Origin: JABDEZ01 sp965276955
GTDB taxonomy: Bacteria > Bacteroidota > Bacteroidia > Chitinophagales > Chitinophagaceae
Assembly: GCA_965276955.1 (NCBI GenBank)
Contig: CBDIBP010000011.1
Coordinates: forward strand, 1-64,000
Reading direction: 5' to 3'
Length of the DNA: 64,000 bases
Shown here: piece after piece, positions 25,832-36,100 of the stretch
How positions within the stretch are numbered: position 1 is the first letter of the stretch
Layout of the letters: each line of letters starts with the position of its first letter
Made by a program: the position numbers and the translations under genes
Notes under the pieces: generated by a model
Databases searched by the model: none
Told to the model about the DNA's origin: nothing
Seen by the model: the letters and a program-made list of their open reading frames with translations, nothing else

Positions 25832-28800
25832 ATGGCTTTACCACAAAAAAGAACCGCAACCGGCCGTATCAACTTCGCGAAGATCCACGATGTTGCTGCT
25901 ACGCCCGACCTGCTGGCCATCCAGTTGCAATCGTTCCAGGATTTTTTCCAGTTGGAGACCACTCCGGACAAACGCGATAATGAAGGGCTTTTCCGCGTAT
26001 TCAAGGAGAATTTCCCCATTACGGATACCCGCAACATTTTCGTGCTGGAATTCCTGGATTACTTTATAGACCCGCCACGCTACACTATAGATGAGTGTAT
26101 GGAGCGTGGCCTTACATACTCTGTGCCGCTGAAAGCTAAACTGCGCCTGAGTTGTAATGATGAAGAACACGTAGATTTTGAAACTATCGTGCAGGATGTG
26201 TTCCTGGGCAATATACCATACATGACCCCACGTGGTACCTTTGTAGTAAATGGTGCTGAGCGTGTGGTAGTATCGCAGTTGCACCGTTCCCCTGGCGTAT
26301 TCTTCGGCCAGAGTGTACACCCCAACGGTACCAAAATATACAGCGCCCGTGTTATCCCATTCAAGGGTGCATGGATGGAGTTCGCTACAGACATCAACAA
26401 TGTGATGTACGCGTACATCGACCGTAAGAAGAAATTCCCGGTTACTACACTGCTACGTGCCATAGGTTACGAAACGGATAAGGACATACTGCAGCTGTTT
26501 GGTATGGCTGATGAGGTGAAGGCTGAAAAAGCCAAACTGGAAGCCAACATCAACCGCCGCCTGGCAGCACGTGTACTGCGCAGCTGGACAGAGGACTTTG
26601 TAGATGAGGACACCGGTGAAGTAGTGACCATAGAGCGTAATGAAGTGGTACTGGACCGCGACAGCGTGCTGGACCAGGACAATATAGACATGATACTGGA
26701 AATGGGTATCCAAACCATCTTCTTGCAGAAAGAAGAAGTAAGCGGAGATTTTTCCATTATATATAATACGCTAAACAAAGATACCTCTAACTCTGAGCTG
26801 GAAGCCGTACAGCACATCTACCGCCAACTGCGTGGTAGTGATGCCCCGGATGATGAAACAGCACGTGGTATCATTGAAAAACTGTTCTTCAGTGACAAGC
26901 GTTATGACCTGGGTGAAGTAGGTCGTTACAAGATAAACAGGAAACTTGGTCTGGAGATCAACGCCGAAACTAAGGTGTTGAGCAAAGAAGACATCATTAC
27001 CATCATCAAGTACCTAGTGCGCCTTACCAATGGTAAAGCGGAAATAGATGACATCGATCACCTGAGCAACCGTCGTGTACGTACCGTGGGCGAGCAGTTG
27101 TTTGCGCAGTTCGGTGTAGGTCTTGCCCGTATGGCACGTACCATCCGCGAGCGTATGAACGTTCGTGACAATGAGGTATTCACGCCAATTGATCTTATCA
27201 ATGCGCGTACCCTTTCTTCTGTTATCAACTCGTTCTTTGGTACCTCGCAGTTATCACAGTTCCTTGACCAGACCAACCCACTTTCTGAGATCACCCACAA
27301 ACGCCGTATCTCGGCGCTTGGTCCCGGCGGTTTGAGCAGGGAGCGTGCAGGTTTTGAGGTGCGTGACGTACACTACAGCCACTACGGTCGCCTGTGTACC
27401 ATCGAAACACCGGAAGGCCCGAACATCGGTTTGATCTCTACGCTTTGCGTACATGCCAAGATCAATGAGATGGGCTTTATAGAAACACCATACCGCAAAG
27501 TAAAAGACGGAAGGGTAGAACTGACCGGCTTTAAATACCTGAGTGCAGAAGAGGAAGACCTGGCAAAAATTGCCCAGGCCAATGTGCCGCTGGATGCGAA
27601 AGGTAACTTTACAGAAGATAAAATTAAGAGCCGCCAGACAGGTGACTTCCCTATACTGGACCCGCATGAAGTGGAGTACATGGATGTGGCGCCAAACCAG
27701 ATAGTTGGTTTGAGTGCATCCCTGATACCCTTCCTGGAGCATGATGATGCCAACCGTGCATTGATGGGCTCGAACATGCAACGCCAGGCTGTACCGCTGA
27801 TCCGTCCGCAAGTACCAATAGTTGGTACCGGCCTGGAAGGTAAGGCAGCCCGCGATGCAAGGATCCAGATACATGCAGAAGGTAAGGGTGTGGTAGAGTA
27901 TGTAGATGCTAATGAAATTCATGTGCGTTACGACCGCAGCGAAAAAGACCGTTTAGTGTCTTTTGAAGATGACCTGGTGGTATACACACTGACCAAGTAT
28001 AAAAAGACCAACCAAAGTACCAGCATAACCCTGCGCCCATGCGTAGTGAAAGGCCAGAAAGTAGTAAAAGAAGACTTCCTTACCGAAGGCTATGCTACAC
28101 AAGGTGGTGAGCTGGCTCTGGGCCGTAACCTGAAAGTAGCATTCATGCCATGGAAGGGTTATAACTTTGAGGATGCGATAGTGATAAATGAAAAGGTAGT
28201 ACGTGACGACTGGTTCACATCTATACACATAGATGAGTATGAGCTGGAAGTGCGCGATACCAAACTGGGTGAAGAAGAGCTGACACCAGATATCCCGAAC
28301 GTAAGTGAAGAAGCTACTAAGGACCTGGATGAGAACGGTATCATACGCATAGGTGCATTTGTAGGCGAAGGTGATATACTGATAGGTAAAATAACGCCTA
28401 AAGGTGAAACTGACCCTACGCCGGAAGAAAAACTGCTGCGTGCCATATTTGGCGACAAAGCAGGTGATGCGAAAGATGCGAGCCTGAAAGCGCCAAGTGG
28501 TACTGAAGGTATCGTTATCTCTAAGCAGTTGTTCCAGCGTGCTAAGAAAGATAAGAATTCTAAAGTGCGTGAAAAGAGCGCCCTGGAGAAAATAGAAAAA
28601 GTACACGACAAGAACCTGGAAGATGTGCAGGCGCTGCTGCTTGAAAAACTGCAGATACTGCTGAAAGAGAAAACTTCTGCAGGTATCACCAACAACTTTG
28701 GTGAGCTGGTACTGAGCAAGGGTGGCAAATTCAACTCGAAAACATTAGGTTCTATCGATTATCAAAATGTAAATCCACTGGGATGGACAGGCGATAAAGA

Positions 28801-29644
28801 AACAGATGACCTGATCAACCAGTTGCTGCACAACTACAACATCAAGTACAACGAAGAACTGGGCCGCTACAAGCGCGAGAAGTTCAACCTGAGCATTGGT
28901 GATGAACTGCCTGCAGGTGTGCTGAAACTGGCTAAGGTTTACCTGGCCAGCAAGCGTAAGCTGAAGGTGGGTGATAAAATGGCGGGTCGCCACGGTAACA
29001 AGGGTATCGTAGCACGTATAGTACGTGAAGAAGACATGCCGTTCCTGGAAGATGGAACACCGGTAGATATAGTATTGAACCCTCTTGGTGTACCATCGCG
29101 TATGAACCTGGGCCAGATATATGAAACGATACTGGGCTGGGCTGGTGAAAAACTGAATGTACGTTTTGCAACACCAATATTTGATGGTGCATCTGTATCA
29201 GAAATAGAAGACCTGATCACTGAAGCCGGGCTTCCTGATTTTGGCCATACCTTCCTGTACGATGGTGAGACCGGTGAGCGTTTCCACCAGAAGGCAACCG
29301 TAGGTATCATCTACATCATTAAACTACACCACATGGTGGATGACAAAATGCACGCACGTTCTATCGGGCCGTACAGTTTGATCACACAACAGCCATTGGG
29401 TGGTAAAGCGCAGTTCGGCGGACAGCGTTTTGGTGAGATGGAGGTTTGGGCGCTTGAAGCATATGGCGCGGCAAACATTCTGCAGGAATTGCTGACACTG
29501 AAATCGGATGACATTGTAGGTCGTGCAAAAACTTACGAAGCCATTGTGAAGGGTGACAACGTACCTAAACCAGGTATACCAGAATCGTTCAACGTATTGG
29601 TGAATGAACTGAGAGGCTTGGGTCTTGAAATGAAATTTGAATAG
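25832..29644 (+). CDS. rpoB: DNA-directed RNA polymerase subunit beta
   Basis: The 1270-residue protein is the beta subunit of RNA polymerase. Conserved parts include the rifampicin-region segment FFGTSQLSQFLDQTNPLSE, then HKRRISALGPGGL, the ETPEGPNIGL block, GRNLKVAFMPWKGYNFEDA and the C-terminal GGKAQFGGQRFGEMEVWAL. I chose the ATG at 25832 (MALPQKRTATGRI), which fits the family; an in-frame GTG at 25760 would add 24 unrelated residues. It has its own promoter and is followed by rpoC. The ribosomal protein genes rplKAJL that usually precede it are absent here. Confidence 0.98.
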   Translation: MALPQKRTATGRINFAKIHDVAATPDLLAIQLQSFQDFFQLETTPDKRDNEGLFRVFKENFPITDTRNIFVLEFLDYFIDPPRYTIDECMERGLTYSVPLKAKLRLSCNDEEHVDFETIVQDVFLGNIPYMTPRGTFVVNGAERVVVSQLHRSPGVFFGQSVHPNGTKIYSARVIPFKGAWMEFATDINNVMYAYIDRKKKFPVTTLLRAIGYETDKDILQLFGMADEVKAEKAKLEANINRRLAARVLRSWTEDFVDEDTGEVVTIERNEVVLDRDSVLDQDNIDMILEMGIQTIFLQKEEVSGDFSIIYNTLNKDTSNSELEAVQHIYRQLRGSDAPDDETARGIIEKLFFSDKRYDLGEVGRYKINRKLGLEINAETKVLSKEDIITIIKYLVRLTNGKAEIDDIDHLSNRRVRTVGEQLFAQFGVGLARMARTIRERMNVRDNEVFTPIDLINARTLSSVINSFFGTSQLSQFLDQTNPLSEITHKRRISALGPGGLSRERAGFEVRDVHYSHYGRLCTIETPEGPNIGLISTLCVHAKINEMGFIETPYRKVKDGRVELTGFKYLSAEEEDLAKIAQANVPLDAKGNFTEDKIKSRQTGDFPILDPHEVEYMDVAPNQIVGLSASLIPFLEHDDANRALMGSNMQRQAVPLIRPQVPIVGTGLEGKAARDARIQIHAEGKGVVEYVDANEIHVRYDRSEKDRLVSFEDDLVVYTLTKYKKTNQSTSITLRPCVVKGQKVVKEDFLTEGYATQGGELALGRNLKVAFMPWKGYNFEDAIVINEKVVRDDWFTSIHIDEYELEVRDTKLGEEELTPDIPNVSEEATKDLDENGIIRIGAFVGEGDILIGKITPKGETDPTPEEKLLRAIFGDKAGDAKDASLKAPSGTEGIVISKQLFQRAKKDKNSKVREKSALEKIEKVHDKNLEDVQALLLEKLQILLKEKTSAGITNNFGELVLSKGGKFNSKTLGSIDYQNVNPLGWTGDKETDDLINQLLHNYNIKYNEELGRYKREKFNLSIGDELPAGVLKLAKVYLASKRKLKVGDKMAGRHGNKGIVARIVREEDMPFLEDGTPVDIVLNPLGVPSRMNLGQIYETILGWAGEKLNVRFATPIFDGASVSEIEDLITEAGLPDFGHTFLYDGETGERFHQKATVGIIYIIKLHHMVDDKMHARSIGPYSLITQQPLGGKAQFGGQRFGEMEVWALEAYGAANILQELLTLKSDDIVGRAKTYEAIVKGDNVPKPGIPESFNVLVNELRGLGLEMKFE

Positions 29645-29653
29645 TGTAAAAAT

Positions 29654-29685
29654 GCTGATCCTGCGTCTTCGGGCACAGGATCAGC
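29654..29685 (+). other. Intercistronic hairpin between rpoB and rpoC
   Basis: The 10-bp arms GCTGATCCTG (29654-29663) and CAGGATCAGC (29676-29685) enclose 12 bases. No T-run follows, so it is more likely an mRNA processing or stabilising structure than a full terminator. Confidence 0.55.
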
Positions 29686-29750
29686 TTATAGTTTGCCCGG
29701 CAATGTGCGTGGGTAAGGAATAACAAATAATAAACACTTCTTTTAATTAT

Positions 29751-32700
29751 ATGGCAATAAAGAAAGATAACCGTCCTAAGGCCGGTTTCGGAAAGATCAC
29801 CATCAGCCTGGCATCTCCTGATGCTATACTGGATCGCTCTTATGGCGAAGTGTTAAAGCCTGAAACGATCAATTACCGTACCTACAAGCCTGAGCGTGAT
29901 GGCTTGTTCTGCGAAAAGATATTTGGCCCGGTAAAAGACTACGAATGTTATTGCGGTAAGTACAAACGTATACGCTACAAGGGTATCGTGTGCGACCGTT
30001 GCGGCGTAGAGGTAACGGAGAAAAAGGTGCGTCGTGAGCGCATGGGTCACATCAAGCTGGTGGTGCCTATCGTGCACATCTGGTACTTTAAAAGCTTACC
30101 TAATAAAATAGGTTACTTACTTGGTGTAAGCTCCAAGAAAATGGAAGGTATCGTTTACTACGAGCGCTATGTAGTGATACAGGCGGGCGAAGCTGACGAT
30201 ATGATACGCCAGAAACTGAACCTGAAAGATTCTGAAAATACACATCAGCAACTGCTTACTGAAGATGAATACCTGGAAATTCTTGACCAGTTGTCTAAAG
30301 AGAACCAGTACCTGCCTGATGATTCACCAAATAAGTTCATAGCCAAGATGGGCGCAGAGGCAGTACACATGTTACTGTCGCGCATAGACCTGGATCAACT
30401 GTCTTACGACCTTCGTAATGCAGCGGCCAATGAAACATCTCAGCAGCGTAAGCAGGAAGCTCTGAAACGCCTGAGCGTTGTGGAAGCTTTCCGTGATGCG
30501 AATACACGTGTAGAGAACCGCCTGGAATGGACCGTAATGCAATACATACCGGTAATACCACCAGAACTGCGCCCATTGGTGCCTTTGGATGGCGGCCGTT
30601 TTGCATCATCCGATCTGAATGATCTGTACCGTCGTGTTATTATACGTAACAACCGTCTGAAACGTCTTATAGAGATCAAAGCTCCGGAAGTGATATTGCG
30701 TAATGAAAAACGCATGTTGCAGGAAGCTGTGGATTCACTGTTCGATAACAGCCGTAAGTCTAACGCTGTAAAAGCAGAAGGTGGACGTGCACTGAAATCT
30801 TTGAGTGATGTACTGAAAGGTAAACAAGGTCGTTTCCGTCAGAACTTGTTGGGTAAACGTGTTGACTATTCTGGTCGTTCGGTTATCGTGGTAGGTCCTG
30901 AAATGAGACTGCATGAGTGCGGCTTGCCAAAAGATATGGCTGCCGAGCTTTTCAAACCGTTCATCATACGCAAGTTGATAGAGCGCGGTATAGTTAAGAC
31001 CGTAAAGAGCGCTAAGAAACTGGTAGAGCGTAAAGAAAGTGTGGTTTGGGATATATTGGAGAATGTACTGAAAGGTCACCCGATAATGCTGAACCGTGCC
31101 CCAACGCTACACCGTTTATCTATACAGGCATTCCAGCCAAAACTGATAGAAGGTAAGGCCATACAGCTGCACCCTCTGGTATGTTCGGCGTTCAATGCGG
31201 ATTTTGATGGTGACCAGATGGCGGTACACGTACCACTGAGCCATGCTGCCATCCTTGAAGCGCAGTTGCTGATGCTGGCATCGCACAACATCCTGAACCC
31301 ACAGAATGGTACGCCTATTACCCTGCCTTCACAGGACATGGTACTTGGTCTGTACTATCTTACAAAGGGTAAGAAAACTGTAGGTGATGAAATAGTGAAA
31401 GGCGAAGGCAAAACATTCTACAGCCCTGAAGAAGTAATAATAGCTAATAACGAAGGCCGTGCAGACCTGCATGCTTCGATAAGAGTAAAAGTGAACGTAC
31501 GTGAGAAAGATGGTTCTATAAAGAACCAGCTTTTGGAAACAACCGTAGGCCGTGTAATATTCAACCAGTTCGTACCTAAGGAGAATGGTTTTGTGAATGC
31601 ACTGCTTACTAAGAAATCTTTGCGTGAGATCATTGGCCAGATACTGAAGAACACAGATATACCTAAAACTGTGAACTTCCTGGATGATATCAAAACGCTT
31701 GGTTTCCGCACCGCATTCCGTGGTGGATTGTCGTTCAACATTAAAGATCTTACCGTTCCTGAAATAAAGGAACAACTGATAGCCAGCGCCCAGACCGAAG
31801 TTGATGAGGTATGGGAGAACTATAACATGGGTCTCATTACAAATAATGAGCGCTACAACCAGATCATCGACGTATGGTCTCGCGTAGATACCCGCGTTAC
31901 AGAAACGCTGATACGTGAAATGGCAGCAGACAAACAGGGCTTTAACTCTGTGTACATGATGCTTGACTCAGGTGCGCGTGGTAGTAAACAACAGGTAAAA
32001 CAGCTTGCCGGCCTCAGGGGCCTGATGGCTAAACCTCGTCGTAGCGGCAGCAGCGGATCTGAGATCATTGAGAACCCGATCCTTTCCAACTTTAAAGTTG
32101 GTTTGAGTGTATTGGAGTACTTTATCTCTACCCACGGTGCGCGTAAAGGTCTTGCGGATACGGCCCTTAAAACAGCGGATGCCGGTTACCTTACACGTCG
32201 TCTCGTTGACGTTGCACAAGATGTGGTCATCAACGAAGAAGATTGCGGTACACTGCGTGGTATAGCAACACTGGCACTGAAAGACAATGAAGAAATAGTA
32301 GAACCACTATACGATCGTATACTTGGCCGTACATCGCTTCACGATGTTATAGACCCGCATACTAACGAACTGATAATAACTGCAGGCTCTGAAATAACTG
32401 AAGATGTAGCTAAGCATATTGAGGACAGCGCTATAGATATGGTAGAGATACGCTCTGTACTTACCTGCGAAAGCCGTCGTGGTGTGTGTGCCAAATGCTA
32501 TGGTAAGAACCTGGCGACCGGTTACATGACACAGAAAGGTGATGCAGTAGGTATCATAGCCGCCCAGTCAATTGGTGAGCCGGGTACACAGCTTACGCTA
32601 CGTACTTTCCACGTGGGTGGTGTGGCCAACTCATCTTCTACAGAATCACAACTGGTAGCCCGTTTCGATGGTACCTTACAGTTCGATGGTCTGCGTACTA

Positions 32701-34073
32701 CCAAGTACAAAGATGCTGAAGGCAATATGGTAGAGTCTGTAATAGGCCGTACCGGTGAGGTACGTATCGTAGACGAAGCTAACGACAGGTTGCTGATAAC
32801 TAACAACATACCTTACGGTTCATTGCTTGTAGTAAGTAACGGCCAGAAAGTAGCTAAAGGTGATGTGATCTGCACATGGGATCCGTTCAATGCCGTTATC
32901 ATATCAGAAGTTACAGGTAGGGTACGGCTGGAAAATGTGATAGATGGCGTTACCTTCCGTGAGGAAGCGGACGAACAGACAGGTCACCGTGAAAAAGTGG
33001 TTATTGAGACCAAGGATAAGACAAAGATACCTTCCATCATTATTGAGGGCAAGGAAGAAAAATCATATAACCTTCCAGTTGGTTCACACATCATTGTGAG
33101 CAACGACCAGCAAGTGCACAATGGCCAGGTACTGGTGAAATTGCCACGTGTTATGGGACGTAGCCGCGATATCACGGGTGGTCTGCCACGTGTAACGGAA
33201 CTCTTTGAAGCCCGTAACCCGAGCAACCCTGCAGTGGTAGCTGAAATTGATGGTGTTGTATCATTCGGTAATATCAAACGTGGTAACCGCGAAATAATAG
33301 TGGAAAGCCGCGAAGGACTTGTGAAAAAATACCTGGTGCCGCTAACACGCCACATCATGGTGCAGGATGGTGACTTTGTGAAAGCTGGAACATCGCTTTC
33401 TGATGGCGCTACCACACCAAGTGATATCTTATCTATCAAAGGACCGTTCGCGGTACAGGAATACCTGGTGAATGAGATACAGGAAGTATATCGTTTGCAG
33501 GGTGTGAAGATCAACGATAAACACGTTGAGGTGATAGTAAGGCAAATGATGCGTAAGGTTACCATCATGGATCCGGGAGATACTAAATTCCTTGAGGACG
33601 ATACTGTAGATAAGTTCGACTTCCAGGTAGAGAATGACTGGATCTATGACAAGAAAGTGGTTACTGAAGCAGGAGATTCTGAAAAGATGCATCCAGGCCA
33701 GATAGTGACCCTGCGTGAGATACGTGAAGATAACAGTATACTGCGCCGTGCAGATAAGAAGCTCGTAGAGTATCGCGATGCTAACTCAGCTACATCGTCT
33801 CCGTTGCTGTTGGGTATCACAAAGGCTTCATTGGGTACACAAAGCTGGATATCAGCCGCGTCGTTCCAGGAAACTACAAAAGTACTTTCTCAGGCAGCCA
33901 TCAATGGTAAGGCAGACTTCCTGATGGGTCTTAAAGAGAACGTTATTACAGGTAACCTGATACCAGCAGGTACCGGTATGCGCGACTTTGATGGTATGAT
34001 AGTAGGTTCGAGAGAAGAATTCGAATTGCTGATGGCCAACAAAGATGTACTTCAGTTTGACGAAGAAGAATAG
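29751..34073 (+). CDS. rpoC: DNA-directed RNA polymerase subunit beta'
   Basis: The 1440-residue protein is the beta' subunit. The catalytic magnesium motif NADFDGDQ is at 482-489. The N-terminal zinc-binding cysteines are in YECYCGKYKR and CDRCGVEV. RAPTLHRLSIQAF, the bridge-helix/trigger-loop region (AQSIGEPGTQLTLRTFHVGG) and the second zinc site (CESRRGVCAKCYG) are all present. The length and C-terminal region are typical of Bacteroidota. It is co-transcribed with rpoB (106 bp gap). Confidence 0.98.
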   Translation: MAIKKDNRPKAGFGKITISLASPDAILDRSYGEVLKPETINYRTYKPERDGLFCEKIFGPVKDYECYCGKYKRIRYKGIVCDRCGVEVTEKKVRRERMGHIKLVVPIVHIWYFKSLPNKIGYLLGVSSKKMEGIVYYERYVVIQAGEADDMIRQKLNLKDSENTHQQLLTEDEYLEILDQLSKENQYLPDDSPNKFIAKMGAEAVHMLLSRIDLDQLSYDLRNAAANETSQQRKQEALKRLSVVEAFRDANTRVENRLEWTVMQYIPVIPPELRPLVPLDGGRFASSDLNDLYRRVIIRNNRLKRLIEIKAPEVILRNEKRMLQEAVDSLFDNSRKSNAVKAEGGRALKSLSDVLKGKQGRFRQNLLGKRVDYSGRSVIVVGPEMRLHECGLPKDMAAELFKPFIIRKLIERGIVKTVKSAKKLVERKESVVWDILENVLKGHPIMLNRAPTLHRLSIQAFQPKLIEGKAIQLHPLVCSAFNADFDGDQMAVHVPLSHAAILEAQLLMLASHNILNPQNGTPITLPSQDMVLGLYYLTKGKKTVGDEIVKGEGKTFYSPEEVIIANNEGRADLHASIRVKVNVREKDGSIKNQLLETTVGRVIFNQFVPKENGFVNALLTKKSLREIIGQILKNTDIPKTVNFLDDIKTLGFRTAFRGGLSFNIKDLTVPEIKEQLIASAQTEVDEVWENYNMGLITNNERYNQIIDVWSRVDTRVTETLIREMAADKQGFNSVYMMLDSGARGSKQQVKQLAGLRGLMAKPRRSGSSGSEIIENPILSNFKVGLSVLEYFISTHGARKGLADTALKTADAGYLTRRLVDVAQDVVINEEDCGTLRGIATLALKDNEEIVEPLYDRILGRTSLHDVIDPHTNELIITAGSEITEDVAKHIEDSAIDMVEIRSVLTCESRRGVCAKCYGKNLATGYMTQKGDAVGIIAAQSIGEPGTQLTLRTFHVGGVANSSSTESQLVARFDGTLQFDGLRTTKYKDAEGNMVESVIGRTGEVRIVDEANDRLLITNNIPYGSLLVVSNGQKVAKGDVICTWDPFNAVIISEVTGRVRLENVIDGVTFREEADEQTGHREKVVIETKDKTKIPSIIIEGKEEKSYNLPVGSHIIVSNDQQVHNGQVLVKLPRVMGRSRDITGGLPRVTELFEARNPSNPAVVAEIDGVVSFGNIKRGNREIIVESREGLVKKYLVPLTRHIMVQDGDFVKAGTSLSDGATTPSDILSIKGPFAVQEYLVNEIQEVYRLQGVKINDKHVEVIVRQMMRKVTIMDPGDTKFLEDDTVDKFDFQVENDWIYDKKVVTEAGDSEKMHPGQIVTLREIREDNSILRRADKKLVEYRDANSATSSPLLLGITKASLGTQSWISAASFQETTKVLSQAAINGKADFLMGLKENVITGNLIPAGTGMRDFDGMIVGSREEFELLMANKDVLQFDEEE

Positions 34074-34104
34074 TTTTCTTAAGTTATAATATCATTGAAT
34101 GATC

Positions 34105-34132
34105 GGTCCCGCCTTGGTGCGGGACCTTTTAT
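34105..34132 (+). terminator. rpoBC terminator
   Basis: GGTCCCGC (34105-34112) pairs with GCGGGACC (34119-34126) around 6 bases, followed by TTTTATTT. Confidence 0.85.
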
Positions 34133-34193
34133 TTACTAAAATGGAGACGTTTGGCACAGTTTTTACATTGTCATGATAAAATACACCACAATT

Positions 34194-35012
34194 ATGAAAA
34201 AGTCATTTTACTCCATTGTCTGCATTTTGCTGGCTGGTATCTTACTTTCCTCATGCGTAGCTAAGAGGAGATTTGTTTATGAACGCACAGCTGCAGAAAA
34301 AGAACGCAGGCACGTAAGCCAACTGCAGGACACCGTAAATATGCTGTCTGGCAGCATAGACCGCCTGAACAGGCAGGTAGCAGAGCTGAACGGACAGGTA
34401 GGTACTTTGGGCGATATGAACCAGAACGCTGCTAACCAACTGAACATGAGCAAGGAGCAGATAGCTGCACAACGCCAGCGCCTGGCGCAGCTGCAAGGTC
34501 TTATCGATCAGCAGCAGAAGAACACCGAAATGCTGCGCAGCAAAATAGCCGATGCATTGGTAGGTTTCAATACCAACGAGCTGACCGTAACAATGAAAAA
34601 TGGTAAAGTGTACGTAAGTATGCAGGAAAGCCTGTTATTCCCATCGGGTAGTGCAGTGGTAAACCCTAAGGGTAAGGATGCATTGTCTAAACTTGCAGCC
34701 GTGCTGAACACCAACCAGAATATCAATGTAGACGTAGAAGGCCACACAGACAGTGTGAAGATCCACAACAAGATGTATGGCGACAACTGGGCTTTGAGTA
34801 CAGCACGTGCGGTATCAATATCTCACGTACTTATCGATGAGTATTATGTATCTCCTGCACGTATCACTGCAAGCGGACGCAGCGAATACGATCCTGTAGC
34901 AAGTAATATGAGTTCTGATGGCAGGGCAAGGAACCGCCGTACAGAAATAATACTGGAACCTAAACTTGATGAACTGATGAACGTTATCAATGGTGGTGAG
35001 GTAAAAAAATAA
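34194..35012 (+). CDS. OmpA-family lipoprotein with coiled coil
   Basis: The 272-residue product starts MKKSFYSIVCILLAGILLSSC (lipidated cysteine near residue 21); the upstream in-frame ATG at 34173 adds seven residues and is less likely. Residues about 35-120 form a coiled coil (Gln/Leu-rich heptads), and about 150-260 an OmpA C-terminal peptidoglycan-binding domain (SLLFPSGSAVV, VEGHTDS, ALSTARAVSI, NRRTEI). It should tether the outer membrane to the cell wall, as Pal-like proteins do. It has its own terminator. Confidence 0.9.
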   Translation: MKKSFYSIVCILLAGILLSSCVAKRRFVYERTAAEKERRHVSQLQDTVNMLSGSIDRLNRQVAELNGQVGTLGDMNQNAANQLNMSKEQIAAQRQRLAQLQGLIDQQQKNTEMLRSKIADALVGFNTNELTVTMKNGKVYVSMQESLLFPSGSAVVNPKGKDALSKLAAVLNTNQNINVDVEGHTDSVKIHNKMYGDNWALSTARAVSISHVLIDEYYVSPARITASGRSEYDPVASNMSSDGRARNRRTEIILEPKLDELMNVINGGEVKK

Positions 35013-35025
35013 TTACAACTTTTTA

Positions 35026-35064
35026 AAAAGATCCGGCAGGAGTATTCCTGCCGGATCTTTTTTA
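35026..35064 (+). terminator. Strong terminator after the OmpA-family gene
   Basis: The 16-bp arms at 35026-35041 and 35046-35061 are perfectly complementary around a 4-base loop and are followed by T residues. Confidence 0.9.
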
Positions 35065-35135
35065 TGAATAATATTTTGCTGGCGCATTTTTTACAAACAA
35101 TAAGTTTTAAATTTAAGTGCAATTATATACTGAGA

Positions 35136-36065
35136 ATGAACATAAAGGGTAAACCATTTTTATATGCCGCATGTGGCGCTATAGTGGCATTGCTGATAGT
35201 AGCCGGATTCTCTTTTCGTAAGATAGAAGCGGGTGAAAGCTCTGTAGATGTGAAGGCCGATGGCAAATTGCAATACAAATGGTATATACCTCCCACGCCC
35301 ACATCAATGTCTTTCGCCGGAGAAAAAGTGCCCTTGGATAGGCAGGATGTGCATGAGCAGCTGGACCGTGAGATACTTAATAATTATTACAGCATTATCA
35401 GTACTCTTTCAGACATCCGCTCGTCAAGCCGCTACTTCCCTATGATAGAAGATCGCTTGAAAGCAAATGGTGTGCCTGATGATTTTAAATACCTGTGCGT
35501 TGCCGAGAGTTCATTGATCAACCAGACATCGAGGGTTGGCGCTGTAGGGTTTTGGCAGTTCATGAAAGATACTGCTCCCCGTTACGGGCTGGAGGTGAAT
35601 GATGAAGTGGATGAGCGATACAATGTGCTGAGGTCTACCGATGCGGCATGTGCCTATTTTAAAGAAGCATACGGCAAGTTTGGCAACTGGACAGCGGCTG
35701 CGGCATCGTATAACTGCGGAATGGCAGGCTACAGTACGCAAGCTACCTACCAGCGTACCAATGACTACTATCAATTACTGCTGCCTGAAGAGACCATGCG
35801 TTACATGTTCCGTATCATGGCGCTTAAATACTACATAAGCCAGGCAGCAAACATAGGTTTTATAGTATTGCCAGAAGAAGGATACCGACCTTATAAGACC
35901 AAAACTGTGCAAGTAAAAGAAACGATACCAGACCTGGAGCAATATGCGGTAGACAACGGTATCACCTACAGAATACTGAAGCAGCACAACCCATGGATGC
36001 GCGGTCATACTCTTACTATAAAGAATGGTAAGCCCTACAATGTAGTGCTGCCTGCTCGTAACTAA
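35136..36065 (+). CDS. Membrane-anchored lytic murein transglycosylase (SLT family)
   Basis: The 309-residue protein has one N-terminal membrane segment (about 9-25) and an SLT domain with catalytic E124 in VAESSLINQ, then GAVGFWQFMKDTA and SYNCGMAGY, the family signatures. The end (ITYRILKQHNPWMRG...) resembles a partial LysM-like segment. It cleaves the glycan strands of peptidoglycan with formation of anhydro-muramic ends (MltD-like). The ATG at 35136 is preferred; an in-frame start at 35064 sits right behind the terminator and adds 24 unrelated residues. Confidence 0.88.
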   Translation: MNIKGKPFLYAACGAIVALLIVAGFSFRKIEAGESSVDVKADGKLQYKWYIPPTPTSMSFAGEKVPLDRQDVHEQLDREILNNYYSIISTLSDIRSSSRYFPMIEDRLKANGVPDDFKYLCVAESSLINQTSRVGAVGFWQFMKDTAPRYGLEVNDEVDERYNVLRSTDAACAYFKEAYGKFGNWTAAAASYNCGMAGYSTQATYQRTNDYYQLLLPEETMRYMFRIMALKYYISQAANIGFIVLPEEGYRPYKTKTVQVKETIPDLEQYAVDNGITYRILKQHNPWMRGHTLTIKNGKPYNVVLPARN

Positions 36066-36100
36066 GTATTGTATCAATTAGTTGTCAATCTGTCTATATC

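Noticed and set aside
25838..26320. Long antisense frames across rpoB, rpoC and topA
   Set aside because: They follow from the codon use of the real genes on the plus strand and have no protein-like features.
34081..34193. rpsL-rpsG-fusA continuation after rpoC
   Set aside because: A strong terminator ends the operon and an OmpA-family gene follows.
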